A stretch of 64,000 nucleotides of DNA. Source: Caballeronia sordidicola (GTDB lineage Bacteria > Pseudomonadota > Gammaproteobacteria > Burkholderiales > Burkholderiaceae). Both the position numbers and the translations under genes were made by a program. Below the pieces are notes generated by a model, which worked only from the letters and a program-made list of their open reading frames with translations, was not told the DNA's origin and searched no databases. Every line of letters starts with the position of its first letter. Positions within the stretch are counted from its first letter, which is position 1. The stretch is from positions 62,001 through 126,000 of the forward strand of contig NZ_FCOC02000004.1 of NCBI RefSeq assembly GCF_001544455.2. The letters run 5' to 3'. Below are positions 8,207 through 16,043 of the stretch, piece by piece.

Positions 8207-8881
8207 TCAACGCGCCGACGCCATCGAGCGCTGCGGCAACAATCGTCCGGCCGCGAGCAGGATGACCACACACGTCACCGATGTCACGATCACGAGGACG
8301 TTCGCCGTGCTGTCGTCGCCGGCCTGGACGGCGGCATAGACCGCAACCGAAAGGGTCTGCGTCCTGCCCGGCAGATTTCCTGCGATCATCAGCGTGGCGC
8401 CAAACTCGCCGAGCGCCCGGGCGAACGCGAGCAGCGCGCCAGCCAGAATGCCGCGCGCGGCAAGCGGCAATGTGACGCGAAAGAACACGGCGGTTTCATC
8501 GATACCGAGCGTTCGCGCTGCGCGCTCGAATTGTGGATCGACGGTCTCGAACGCCGTGCGCGCCGACTTCAGCACGAGCGGAAACGCAACCACCGCGGAC
8601 GCGATCACAGCGCCTTGCCAGGTGAAGACCAACTGGATATCGAATTTATCGAGCCACGCGCCAATCACGCCGCGCCGCCCAAGCAGCACGAGCAGGTAAT
8701 AACCCAGCACGGTAGGCGGCATGACAAGCGGCAGCGTCAGCAACGAATCGACCAGTTCACGCGCTGACGAACGCCAGCGCGACAGGCCGAACGCCACCGC
8801 CACGCCGAGCACCACGTCGATCGCCGTGGCCCATCCGGCCACTTTCAGCGACAGCAGCAGCGGTATCCACGCGTGATCCAT
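8207..8881 (-). CDS. modB: Molybdate ABC transporter permease
   Basis: A 224-residue protein with about five membrane helices and the cytoplasmic coupling loop typical of ABC permeases (RTLGIDETAVFFRVTLPLAARGILAGALLAFARALGEFG region). GEFGATLMIAGN is strongly ModB-like. It starts six bases after the modA stop, so it is translated in one operon with modA and modC. Confidence 0.94.
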   Translation of the reverse strand: MDHAWIPLLLSLKVAGWATAIDVVLGVAVAFGLSRWRSSARELVDSLLTLPLVMPPTVLGYYLLVLLGRRGVIGAWLDKFDIQLVFTWQGAVIASAVVAFPLVLKSARTAFETVDPQFERAARTLGIDETAVFFRVTLPLAARGILAGALLAFARALGEFGATLMIAGNLPGRTQTLSVAVYAAVQAGDDSTANVLVIVTSVTCVVILLAAGRLLPQRSMASAR

Positions 8882-8887
8882 GCGGCT

Positions 8888-9658
8888 TTACTTCGCCGGC
8901 GGCCTGAAGCCGAATTGCGCGAGCGTCTTCTGGCCTTCCGGCGACAGCACATATGCAATGAACTGCTGGGCGTCGGCGGCGTGCTTGCTTTGCGCAACCT
9001 GGGCGATCGGATACGTGATCGATGTTTGCGTGGGCACGGTCAGCGCCACTTTCACGCGATCCGGCATCACGGCGGCGTCCGTACTGAACACGAAGCCCGC
9101 GTCCACTTCGCCGCGCGCCACATAGTCCAGGCTTTGGCGCACGTTCGACGCAAGGACGCCCTTGGCGCTGACCGCGTCCCAGACACCCGCTTCCTTGAGC
9201 GCACCTTCCGTGTAACGGCCAACCGGCACGGACGCCGGATCGCCGTAAGCCACGCGCTTCACGCTGGATTCGGTCAGGTCCTTCACGCTGGCCGGTGCGA
9301 ACGCGCTGTCCTTCGGCACGATCAACACGAGCGAATTCGCGGCAAAGTCACGGCGCGATTCGGTGACGATCACCTTTTCCTGGATGGCTTTGTCCATTGC
9401 TTTCTGATCGGCGGAGGCGAAGACATCGGCGGGCGCGCCTTTCACGATCTGCTGCATCAGCACGTCGGACGCACCGAAGTTCATCAGGACCTTGGTGCCT
9501 GGATGTTGCTTCTCGTAGGAATCGCCGATGGCCTTGAATGCGTTCGTCAGGCTCGCGGCCGCGGAGACGACGATTTCATCGGCGTGGGCCGCGCTCTGCA
9601 AAGTTAAGGTGGAAACGGCTAAAACAGCAGCAATCAGCGAATGTTTGAGTTTGAACAC
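8888..9658 (-). CDS. modA: Molybdate-binding periplasmic protein
   Basis: 256 residues from a GTG start (no in-frame ATG nearby). The signal peptide spans about residues 1-26 and ends AAHA. The mature protein opens with VVSAAASLTNAF, the ModA oxyanion-binding Ser region, followed by NFGASDVLMQQI and PADVFASAD, all ModA hallmarks. The family binds molybdate or tungstate and delivers it to ModBC. First gene of modABC; regulation by ModE is suggested by the box at 9689-9714. Confidence 0.94.
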   Translation of the reverse strand: MFKLKHSLIAAVLAVSTLTLQSAAHADEIVVSAAASLTNAFKAIGDSYEKQHPGTKVLMNFGASDVLMQQIVKGAPADVFASADQKAMDKAIQEKVIVTESRRDFAANSLVLIVPKDSAFAPASVKDLTESSVKRVAYGDPASVPVGRYTEGALKEAGVWDAVSAKGVLASNVRQSLDYVARGEVDAGFVFSTDAAVMPDRVKVALTVPTQTSITYPIAQVAQSKHAADAQQFIAYVLSPEGQKTLAQFGFRPPAK

Positions 9659-9688
9659 GATGGCCAGGTCGAAATGAATGGAAAGCGC

Positions 9689-9714
9689 ATCGTAATATAT
9701 TCGTGGCTATAACG
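9689..9714. promoter_or_regulatory. ModE-like operator upstream of modA
   Basis: The site reads ATCGTAATATA, 8 spacer bases, then TATAACG. This resembles the ModE consensus of inverted ATCGnTATATA-type halves, with about one mismatch in the left half. It lies 31-56 bases before the modA start, where a repressor would block transcription. Binding by the nearby ModE is inferred. Confidence 0.6.
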
Positions 9715-9762
9715 GGAGGCTCTTACACGCTGACATGCGTTCGTACGTATTTATTTGCTATC

Positions 9763-10458
9763 TCAGGATTGCCTCGGGCTGCCGAACTGGACATCGATAT
9801 GTCGTATCGGCGTCGCCGCTGGCTTGTCGTATTGGCCTGCTTTCCAGCGCGCCCGGATAAACGGCTGCTCACGGCCGGACAAGTGCAGCGCAATGTCGGT
9901 AATCCAGCGTTGTGTAGGAACGGGAATCCCGTGCAGCACGACCGTGACGACCGCGAGGCTGATGACGACCGGTGCGGGCGACAACTTGCCCGCTTCCGCG
10001 CGCCATGCATACGCAACGAACAAGAGAGCCGCCGCCGCGCCGAGTCCACAGCCGGTGACCACTTCGGACACCGAATGTGCGTTCAGCAAAATGCGCGATA
10101 CGCCCACCACGATTCCCACCAGCACGCCGAGCAGGACGCCGAGCCCGCGGACCCATTGCCGGCCAGGCAGGCACGCGACGAACAACGCAACCGGCAACAC
10201 CGCCGACGAAATCATGGCGTGGCCGCTGATTCCCGTGAAGTCTAGTTCGCGCACGCCGATACCCCAGCCCATGAACGCGAGTTTGGTGACAAACACGAGC
10301 CCGCTTGCGCCGCCGAGCAGCACGACCCAGCACACGGCGTAGCGCCATGGATAACCGAGCGCGAGCCAGGCGGCCACCGCAAGCGCGAGCGGGATCATGA
10401 CGCCGACACTGCCAATCGATGTAATGGTGAGCCAGAGGGATAGTGGCAAGTCAGGCAT
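9763..10458 (-). CDS. PAP2-family membrane phosphatase-like protein
   Basis: About 231 residues from the ATG at 10458 (the frame is open farther upstream). Five to six hydrophobic helices are evident. PAP2 motifs are recognisable: GISGHAM as the central SGH motif and SRILLNAHSVSEV as the SRxxxxxHxxxD motif, with Glu at the last position. The first KxxxxxxRP motif is degenerate. Members dephosphorylate lipid phosphates such as undecaprenyl pyrophosphate; the degenerate motif leaves activity uncertain. A polar tail of about 60 residues follows the last helix. Confidence 0.8.
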   Translation of the reverse strand: MPDLPLSLWLTITSIGSVGVMIPLALAVAAWLALGYPWRYAVCWVVLLGGASGLVFVTKLAFMGWGIGVRELDFTGISGHAMISSAVLPVALFVACLPGRQWVRGLGVLLGVLVGIVVGVSRILLNAHSVSEVVTGCGLGAAAALLFVAYAWRAEAGKLSPAPVVISLAVVTVVLHGIPVPTQRWITDIALHLSGREQPFIRARWKAGQYDKPAATPIRHIDVQFGSPRQS

Positions 10459-10654
10459 GAAGATTGTTCTGCATAGCGGGAAAAAGCAGACATTATAGCT
10501 GGCGAGCCAAGCCTCAAAGTTATTTGGATGCATAGCCCAAAACTAGCGGATGAGGCATAACGTCGCCTAATTTGTTCACTTTCGACGTCTTTGTATCCGC
10601 AATGTGCGACAAGTGAAATTCTGTGTCGCGCGCACGGCGCTCGAATAAATGCTA

Positions 10655-10669
10655 TTGTGCACTGCACAA
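10655..10669. promoter_or_regulatory. Palindrome upstream of the PHB depolymerase-family gene
   Basis: A perfect 7-bp inverted repeat around one base, TTGTGCA-C-TGCACAA, lies 60 bases before the esterase start. TGC/GCA-type palindromes are bound by the polyhydroxyalkanoate regulator PhaR in related organisms; assignment to PhaR is a guess from position and sequence. Confidence 0.4.
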
Positions 10670-10728
10670 CATCCGTCATTCCCGCAGTGGTTTAGCGGCC
10701 TGATTTCCAGTGTGCGAGACCTAATTCG

Positions 10729-11883
10729 ATGCCTAAAAGTCTGACAAAATTATGGCTGCGAGGCTTGAAACGCCTGGTCGCCACCCAACTCACGCCGCCC
10801 AGATCCCCCAAGCCGCGTACTGCGGCCCGATCTGTCGGCGCCAAGACGGCAAAGCCTGCGGCAGCCACCCCAAGGCCCGCGGTCAAGCCACGTACGCCCG
10901 TCAAAGCGCGTGCTGTGCGCGAATCACGGGTGCGTCCCCGCGCATCTGCATGGGCGGCAGGGAAATGGACGCGTTCGTTTCACTCGGCACCGCCAGCGGC
11001 CGGCCGGTTCGTGAATCATCTGGCCTATGCGTTGTATTTGCCGACCAACGCCACGATTGCCCGCATGCCATTACTGGTGATGATGCATGGCTGCCAGCAA
11101 TCCGCTGAGGATTTCGCGCAGGGAACACGGATCAACTTGCTCGCGGACCGGTATGGATTCGCGGTCTTGTATCCCGAACAGTCGAAGACCGCTCACGTTC
11201 ACCGTTGCTGGCACTGGTATGAGGAATCCGCCGGATCGGGTGGTGGGGAGGCGGCGTCGGTGGTTTCACTGGTAAGAGAGATCACCACGCAGTACGACCT
11301 GGACCCCGAGCGCGTGTACCTCGCCGGGATGTCGGCGGGCGCGGGCCTCGCCGCCATGCTTGCGGTCAAATATCCATCCGTTTTCGCGGCCGTGGGCTTG
11401 CATTCGGGCGTTGTTTTCGGCGACGCCAATTCCGGCATCGACGCAATGGACATCATGCGGCGAGGCTCGCGTAAAGATCCGGTGGCGTTGATCGACGCGT
11501 CAGTCGATGTTGCACGCTACCCGGGCATGCCGGTCGTGATCGTGCATGGCGAGCTGGATTCGGTGGTGTCGAAGGTCAATGCCGAGCAACTGACTACGGA
11601 ATTCCTGCGCCTGAACCGTTTTATCGATGCCAACGGCGCGTGGCGAAATGGCGAACGCCGGGAAGAGACGCAACCGGACGGCGTAATGACGGATTACGTG
11701 AAAAACGGGCGGCGCGTGGTGCGCAGTTGCATTGTGCGCGGCCTCGGCCACGCCTGGAGCGGTGGTGACGATACCGTGCCATTCCATTCGGCCAAAGGTC
11801 CGGACGCCTCAGCCATGCTCTGGGAGTTTTTCAAGCATCAGCGCCGCGTCCAGGCCGCAGTTCAAGACGAGACGCTCGCATAG
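10729..11883 (+). CDS. PHB depolymerase-family esterase
   Basis: 384 residues. The first 85 or so are basic and Ala/Pro/Lys-rich (PKPRTAARSVGAKTAKPA) with no clear signal peptide. The rest is an alpha/beta hydrolase of the LpqC/PHB depolymerase family: MMHGCQQ (oxyanion region) near residue 120, lipase box GMSAG near residue 203, an Asp in HGELDSVV near 270 and a His in GLGHAWSGG near 340. The family cleaves polyhydroxybutyrate or acyl esters. The upstream palindrome would fit control with polyester metabolism. Confidence 0.85.
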   Translation: MPKSLTKLWLRGLKRLVATQLTPPRSPKPRTAARSVGAKTAKPAAATPRPAVKPRTPVKARAVRESRVRPRASAWAAGKWTRSFHSAPPAAGRFVNHLAYALYLPTNATIARMPLLVMMHGCQQSAEDFAQGTRINLLADRYGFAVLYPEQSKTAHVHRCWHWYEESAGSGGGEAASVVSLVREITTQYDLDPERVYLAGMSAGAGLAAMLAVKYPSVFAAVGLHSGVVFGDANSGIDAMDIMRRGSRKDPVALIDASVDVARYPGMPVVIVHGELDSVVSKVNAEQLTTEFLRLNRFIDANGAWRNGERREETQPDGVMTDYVKNGRRVVRSCIVRGLGHAWSGGDDTVPFHSAKGPDASAMLWEFFKHQRRVQAAVQDETLA

Positions 11884-11894
11884 AGCCAGTGTTG

Positions 11895-11926
11895 TAAAAA
11901 AGTCTTTTGCGTCAAAAGGCCTTTTT
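11895..11926 (+). terminator. Probable terminator after the esterase gene
   Basis: An imperfect hairpin pairs AAAAAG-CTTTTG with CAAAAG-CTTTTT around a CGT loop and ends in five T residues. It starts 11 bases after the stop codon. Confidence 0.5.
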
Positions 11927-11942
11927 GAACGCTAGCATGTGA

Positions 11943-11990
11943 CTAGGGATTACCCTATACTTCGTAAAAGAACTAGGTAATTACCCTATA
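11943..11990. repeat. Two copies of an ATTACCCTATA motif upstream of the DUF3563 gene
   Basis: Copies at 11943-11959 and 11973-11990 share CTAGG, then ATTACCCTATA, with start points 30 bases apart (about three helical turns). They end 20 bases before the DUF3563 ATG. The phased spacing suggests a regulator site; no regulator is assigned. Confidence 0.5.
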
Positions 11991-12010
11991 TCACCCAAGC
12001 GAGGTTCACC

Positions 12011-12184
12011 ATGTATCTGCTCAGCCGCCTCTTCCTGTTCCTGACGAAATCCGCCGACCAGCGTGACAAGGAGCGTAACGACGCTTATCTGGCCGAAGCC
12101 ACTGACATTTACGACCTCGAGTACCGCATGAAGAAGCTGGATCGTCGCGCATCGGCACGTCATCCTTCGTGGCTCGCGCAGTAA
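12011..12184 (+). CDS. DUF3563-family small protein
   Basis: 57 residues, translated by hand. The protein begins MYLLSRLFLFLTKSADQ, continues RNDAYLAEATDIYDLEYRM and ends HPSWLAQ. The DAYLA..DIYDLE.RM core is the DUF3563 pattern, a small family common in Burkholderiales. A hydrophobic N-terminal helix is followed by a charged helix. Function unknown. A paired repeat precedes it and a strong terminator follows. Confidence 0.8.
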   Translation: MYLLSRLFLFLTKSADQRDKERNDAYLAEATDIYDLEYRMKKLDRRASARHPSWLAQ

Positions 12185-12251
12185 TTCAACCGTCGTAATG
12201 AAGTACAAGCAGGATTCGATACGTCAAAATCGGCGGTATCGAAGCAAAAAA

Positions 12252-12278
12252 ATGCCGGCTCCAATGGCCGGCATTTTT
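12252..12278. terminator. Bidirectional terminator between the DUF3563 gene and ohr
   Basis: The 8-bp stem ATGCCGGC/GCCGGCAT has a TCCAATG loop, a T-run on the right and an A-run on the left, so it can serve both convergent genes. Confidence 0.85.
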
Positions 12279-12326
12279 GCATTTTGCGTTTCGGCGTCCG
12301 AGGGCTTTCGCCCTCGTTGACGTAAA

Positions 12327-12746
12327 TTAGGCCAGCTTGACGCGCACGTCCACGTTGCCGCGCGTTGCATTCGAGTACGGGCAAACCTGGTGAGCCGTAT
12401 CGACCAGTGTTTGCGCTTCGGCCGCGTCCAGGCCCGGCAGCGAAACACGCAATTCAATGTCCAGCGCAAAGCCGCCCTGGTCGTTCGGGCCTACGCCAAC
12501 ATCGGCGGAAACGGTGGTGTCGGCCGGGATGGTTTTCTTTTGCTGGCCGGCCACAAACTTCATCGCGCTCAAAAAGCAAGCTGAATAACCGGCCGCGAAA
12601 AGCTGTTCCGGGTTCGTGCCAGCAGCACCCGCGCCGCCCAGTTCCTTCGGCGCACTCAATTTCACATCCAGGTTCTTGTCCGACGATACCGCCCGGCCGT
12701 CGCGGCCACCCGTGCTTGTTGCGTGTGCGGTGTAAAGAATGCTCAT
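12327..12746 (-). CDS. ohr: Organic hydroperoxide resistance protein Ohr
   Basis: 139 residues from the ATG at 12746, preceded by AGGAG. It has both redox cysteines of the Ohr/OsmC fold: YSACFLSAMKF near residue 60 and the C-terminal CPYSNATRGN near residue 125. Ohr reduces organic and fatty-acid hydroperoxides with lipoylated proteins as electron donors. The next gene upstream on the same strand is its regulator ohrR. Confidence 0.94.
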   Translation of the reverse strand: MSILYTAHATSTGGRDGRAVSSDKNLDVKLSAPKELGGAGAAGTNPEQLFAAGYSACFLSAMKFVAGQQKKTIPADTTVSADVGVGPNDQGGFALDIELRVSLPGLDAAEAQTLVDTAHQVCPYSNATRGNVDVRVKLA

Positions 12747-12826
12747 GATCCTTCTCCTGTTCAATGGTTGCCCGCCTGACGGCGGAAGGGTGTTTGGAAG
12801 TGCAGTGACCACGGAGATAAATATAT

Positions 12827-12843
12827 CGCGCTAATCATTAGCG
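12827..12843. promoter_or_regulatory. Candidate OhrR operator before ohr
   Basis: A palindrome CGCTAAT-C-ATTAGCG lies about 85 bases before the ohr start (position good to within a base or two). A related AATCATTAG element occurs upstream of ohrR, so both genes could be OhrR-controlled. Confidence 0.5.
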
Positions 12844-12892
12844 TGCAAACTAAATTAGCATCCACGACGATTGTTAATTTCTATCGATTCCA

Positions 12893-13345
12893 TCAAGCTT
12901 CGTTATATTCCATCAGTGACGCACGCAAACGCATGAGTTCGTCGCGCAGTTTGACCAGGCGCTCGCCGTCGGACCCCGCCGCGCAATAGATCTCGCCAGG
13001 AATGCCGCGGATGGCTTTTTTTAGCGTACGACCGGCGTCCGTGAGATGAATATGCACTTGCCGTTCGTCTTCCGTGCCGCGCACGCGCTTTACAAACCCT
13101 TGCGCCTCGAGCCGCTTGAGCAACGGCGTCATGGTGGCCGAATCCAGGCTCAAACGCTCGGCCATCTGCTTGACGGTCAGCGCATCGCTTTCCCACAACA
13201 CGAGCATCGTCAAGTATTGCGGATAGGTCAGACCGACCTTGTCCAGAAGCGGTTTGTACGTTTTTGTCATCGCAAGCGATGTGGAATAGAGCGCGAAGCA
13301 AAGCTGAGCGTCGAGTTCAAGCGGAATCTGCGGGGAAGAAGTCAT
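12893..13345 (-). CDS. ohrR: MarR-family organic peroxide sensor OhrR
   Basis: 150 residues from the ATG at 13345. The N-terminal [12 protein letters not shown] contains the reactive sensing Cys near residue 16. The winged-helix domain follows ([31 protein letters not shown], then the wing [13 protein letters not shown]). OhrR releases DNA when its Cys is oxidised by organic peroxide and so derepresses ohr. Confidence 0.92.
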   Translation of the reverse strand: MTSSPQIPLELDAQLCFALYSTSLAMTKTYKPLLDKVGLTYPQYLTMLVLWESDALTVKQMAERLSLDSATMTPLLKRLEAQGFVKRVRGTEDERQVHIHLTDAGRTLKKAIRGIPGEIYCAAGSDGERLVKLRDELMRLRASLMEYNEA

Positions 13346-13390
13346 GGCTGTCAGGGCGCTACGCAAATAACAATACCTAACGATACTGCA

Positions 13391-13406
13391 CGCGAATCAT
13401 TAGTGC
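13391..13406. promoter_or_regulatory. Candidate OhrR operator before ohrR
   Basis: CGCGAATCATTAGTGC lies about 45 bases before the ohrR start and shares AATCATTAG with the element before ohr. Autoregulation is inferred. Confidence 0.45.
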
Positions 13407-13416
13407 ACGAAGCAAA

Positions 13417-13454
13417 TGAAAAAGCGCCGGCGACTTTGAAGGTCATCGGCGCTT
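13417..13454 (-). terminator. Terminator of the thrB-BPSS1780 operon
   Basis: The outer stem AAGCGCCG/CGGCGCTT (13422-13429 with 13447-13454) has an inner GAC/GTC pair, and on the minus strand a run of T follows. It begins 25 bases after the BPSS1780-family stop. Confidence 0.75.
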
Positions 13455-13478
13455 CGGTGTGTCTTTTGTCGAAAATTG

Positions 13479-14300
13479 TCAGGCCGCAGGTCCTGACAAA
13501 TCGGGAATATCGTCGGCGGGATTTTCGGATTGCAAGCCGAAACAGCCGCGATATGTCGCGTAAAACGAGCAGTACAACGCGGTTGTGACGAGAATGGACG
13601 CCGGCATCAGTACGGCGAGCGCCATCTCCTGACCGACGCCGAGCACTTGCATCAGCGCACTAAGGCCGAACGACACGGCCAGCGCCACTCCAATCCACAA
13701 CGCGCCATACAGCACAAACGCACCGCGATTGCGCCAGCAGCCGACAAAGCTGAAAAACAGCGCCTTCGCGGGCGGCACGTCGTGCCACGCAACGAGAATC
13801 GGTGCGAACCAGAACAGCATGGCAACGGGGATGTAACAGGCCATTGCGACGAGCACCGCCAGCGGATTGAAACTCGCGGCAACGGTTTCCGGATCGCCCG
13901 CCGGTCCGTTGCCGATCATCAGGTTGAGCAGAATGCCGCCGTCGACCAGCGCCGACAGCGCAAACACAATACCCATCGCGAGCACGTACACCACGCCCAG
14001 CACCAGCAGACGCCGGGCGACAATCTGTCCATACGAGCGGAAACCATCGACGAGCACGGTCGGCCATACGGGCTGCTTGGCGATGGTATTGCGGCAAGCG
14101 GCCATGAATCCCACCGCGACGCCTGGAATCAGCAGCAGCGGCAGCACGGGACCGATCACGGGCAGCCGCGAAATCAGCGTCATGGCGAACAGATACGCGA
14201 AGAACACCGTGAGAAACGCGAGCGGATTCCGGCGAAACAGCCAGATACCCTGGCGGAACCACACATAACCGGTTTTTGCGGGGACTTCGATCAAATGCAT
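13479..14300 (-). CDS. BPSS1780-family inner-membrane protein
   Basis: 273 residues with about six hydrophobic helices and an N-terminal motif PAKTGYVWFRQGIWLFRRNP that is characteristic of this Burkholderiales family. Function is unknown. It starts three bases after the thrB stop, so the two are almost certainly co-translated, a common arrangement in this group. A strong terminator follows. Confidence 0.85.
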   Translation of the reverse strand: MHLIEVPAKTGYVWFRQGIWLFRRNPLAFLTVFFAYLFAMTLISRLPVIGPVLPLLLIPGVAVGFMAACRNTIAKQPVWPTVLVDGFRSYGQIVARRLLVLGVVYVLAMGIVFALSALVDGGILLNLMIGNGPAGDPETVAASFNPLAVLVAMACYIPVAMLFWFAPILVAWHDVPPAKALFFSFVGCWRNRGAFVLYGALWIGVALAVSFGLSALMQVLGVGQEMALAVLMPASILVTTALYCSFYATYRGCFGLQSENPADDIPDLSGPAA

Positions 14301-14303
14301 TGA

Positions 14304-15281
14304 TTAATTACCGTCAGCGGGAGGGGGCGCAGATTGGATGCGCTCACGCAGAATGCGTTCGAAATGGCCAGGATCGTGCGGTTTCAGCATTTCGGCTTCT
14401 CGTGGCCGGTAAAAGTCATAAAGACGCGATACCCAGAAGCGCAAAGCGCCCGCGCGCAGCATGTCGTTCCAGTGATGTTCTTCGGCAGGCGTGAACGGCC
14501 GAACGGTCTGATACGCGCGCAGGAGCGCGTCCGTGCGCGCGGCGTCGAGCACGCCGGTTGCGAGGTCGACGCACCAGTCGTTCACGCAGACGGCGACATC
14601 GAAAAGCCATTTGTCGTTGCCAGCGAAATAAAAGTCGAAAAACCCGCCAAGACGCGTTTCATCCGCCGTGGGATGCGCGAACAGCACGTTGTCGCGGAAC
14701 AAGTCGCAGTGGCACGGACCTTCGGGCATTGCCCTGTATTCAGCCGATGCAAAAAACGCCGCTTGATGCGCGAGTTCATCGGCTATAAGTGCGCGCTGGT
14801 CGCCGCTCAGATGCGGTAGCACGGCCGGCACGTTTTCCTGCCACCACGCGAGACTGCGCAAATTCGGCTGGTACGACGCGAAATCGCGGCCCGCCAGGTG
14901 AAGCCGCGCCAGCATATGTCCCACTTCAATGCAGTGCGCCGGCGCGGGAGACAATTCCGGCGCGCCGTCGAGCTTTGTCACAATCGCCGCCGGCTTGCCG
15001 TTGAGCATGCCGAACAGCGCGCCATCGCGACGAGGCATGGGATCTGGAACCGGCACCGCATGCGACGCCAGATGGCGCATCAGATCGAGATAAAACGGCA
15101 GTTGCGTGGCCGTGAGGTTCTCGAAGATGGTCAGGACAAACGCGCCGCGCGTGGTCGTTAGAAAGAAGTTGCTGTTCTCGATACCGGATGCAATGCCACG
15201 GAAATCGGTCACTTCGCCGAGTTCGTAGTTCTGGAGCCAGTCGGTTAGCTGGGAATCGGAGACAGCGGTGAATACGGCCAT
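14304..15281 (-). CDS. thrB: Homoserine kinase ThrB (APH-fold type)
   Basis: 325 residues of the aminoglycoside-phosphotransferase-like ThrB family found in proteobacteria. Visible features are [22 protein letters not shown] in the nucleotide-binding lobe (residues 32-55), the catalytic-loop motif [10 protein letters not shown] near residue 195 and the metal-binding segment [14 protein letters not shown] near 217. It phosphorylates homoserine for threonine synthesis. The neighbours, DUF2782 upstream and BPSS1780 downstream, are its usual ones in Burkholderiales. Confidence 0.93.
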   Translation of the reverse strand: MAVFTAVSDSQLTDWLQNYELGEVTDFRGIASGIENSNFFLTTTRGAFVLTIFENLTATQLPFYLDLMRHLASHAVPVPDPMPRRDGALFGMLNGKPAAIVTKLDGAPELSPAPAHCIEVGHMLARLHLAGRDFASYQPNLRSLAWWQENVPAVLPHLSGDQRALIADELAHQAAFFASAEYRAMPEGPCHCDLFRDNVLFAHPTADETRLGGFFDFYFAGNDKWLFDVAVCVNDWCVDLATGVLDAARTDALLRAYQTVRPFTPAEEHHWNDMLRAGALRFWVSRLYDFYRPREAEMLKPHDPGHFERILRERIQSAPPPADGN

Positions 15282-15416
15282 GCGGGAGAACGTCGGTGAG
15301 GTTGGAAGGCGGGCGGGTCAGTGCGGAATGCCGTTATACGTTGGCGGCACATCGGCGAACGCCGGGTATGGTTATTGTGGTAACTAACCAATCCAAACCC
15401 GGCGCGGCGTTAAAAC

Positions 15417-15830
15417 TCAGTAGCGCAAATTCCACGACGGCAGGCGTGTGCTCGGCTTGCCGTTGTCACGCACGGTCGGCGACGTGTCGGCGGGCGCGCT
15501 CATCTGGTAGCGCGTGCCGAAATTCGAGCGCACATTGATTTCAACGGGCTTGCCCTTGTCGCGATATTCGGTGATTTCGGTGCCGTTCGTGCTCGTCTCG
15601 TGATAGCTCGGCAAGCGCGGCGGCGAGATTTCCACTTTCGAGCTGACTTCCGCGGCCGGGCGATTGATCGCCTTCAGGTCGGGCAAGCCGGCGTTTTCCT
15701 CGGGAGACATGACGTGCGCCGGAGTTGCATCCGTCGCGGCTGCCGATTGAGCGGGAAGGCTCTGCGCGTTTGCGCCGATGCTGGCTGCGGCCAGGAAAGC
15801 CGCCATGGCGACAGATTGAAGCGACTTCAT
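15417..15830 (-). CDS. DUF2782-family secreted protein
   Basis: 137 residues from the ATG at 15830. A clear signal peptide (MKSLQSVAMAAFLAAASIG) ends at ANA-Q near residue 22. The mature part carries the DUF2782 pattern: EITEYRDKGKPVEINVRSNFG followed by YQM near the C-terminus. The family is periplasmic and uncharacterised, often encoded beside polA and thrB. Confidence 0.82.
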   Translation of the reverse strand: MKSLQSVAMAAFLAAASIGANAQSLPAQSAAATDATPAHVMSPEENAGLPDLKAINRPAAEVSSKVEISPPRLPSYHETSTNGTEITEYRDKGKPVEINVRSNFGTRYQMSAPADTSPTVRDNGKPSTRLPSWNLRY

Positions 15831-16043
15831 GATGTTTCTCCAGATGAGTCCCCGAATTTTAGCAAAACGCACCCGCTTGAGGGACGCTTATAGCCTTTTG
15901 AACCGTCTCCTCGACCTCATTTTGCGCTGGTTTCAAATAAAGCACCGCGCGGCGGCTCATTGTGTTGAAGAAACGCATCGGTGGCAGGGGTGTTCATGGC
16001 CGCGTGGTTCTTCCGTGTTAATGTCGATTCATCACAAGAGCGC

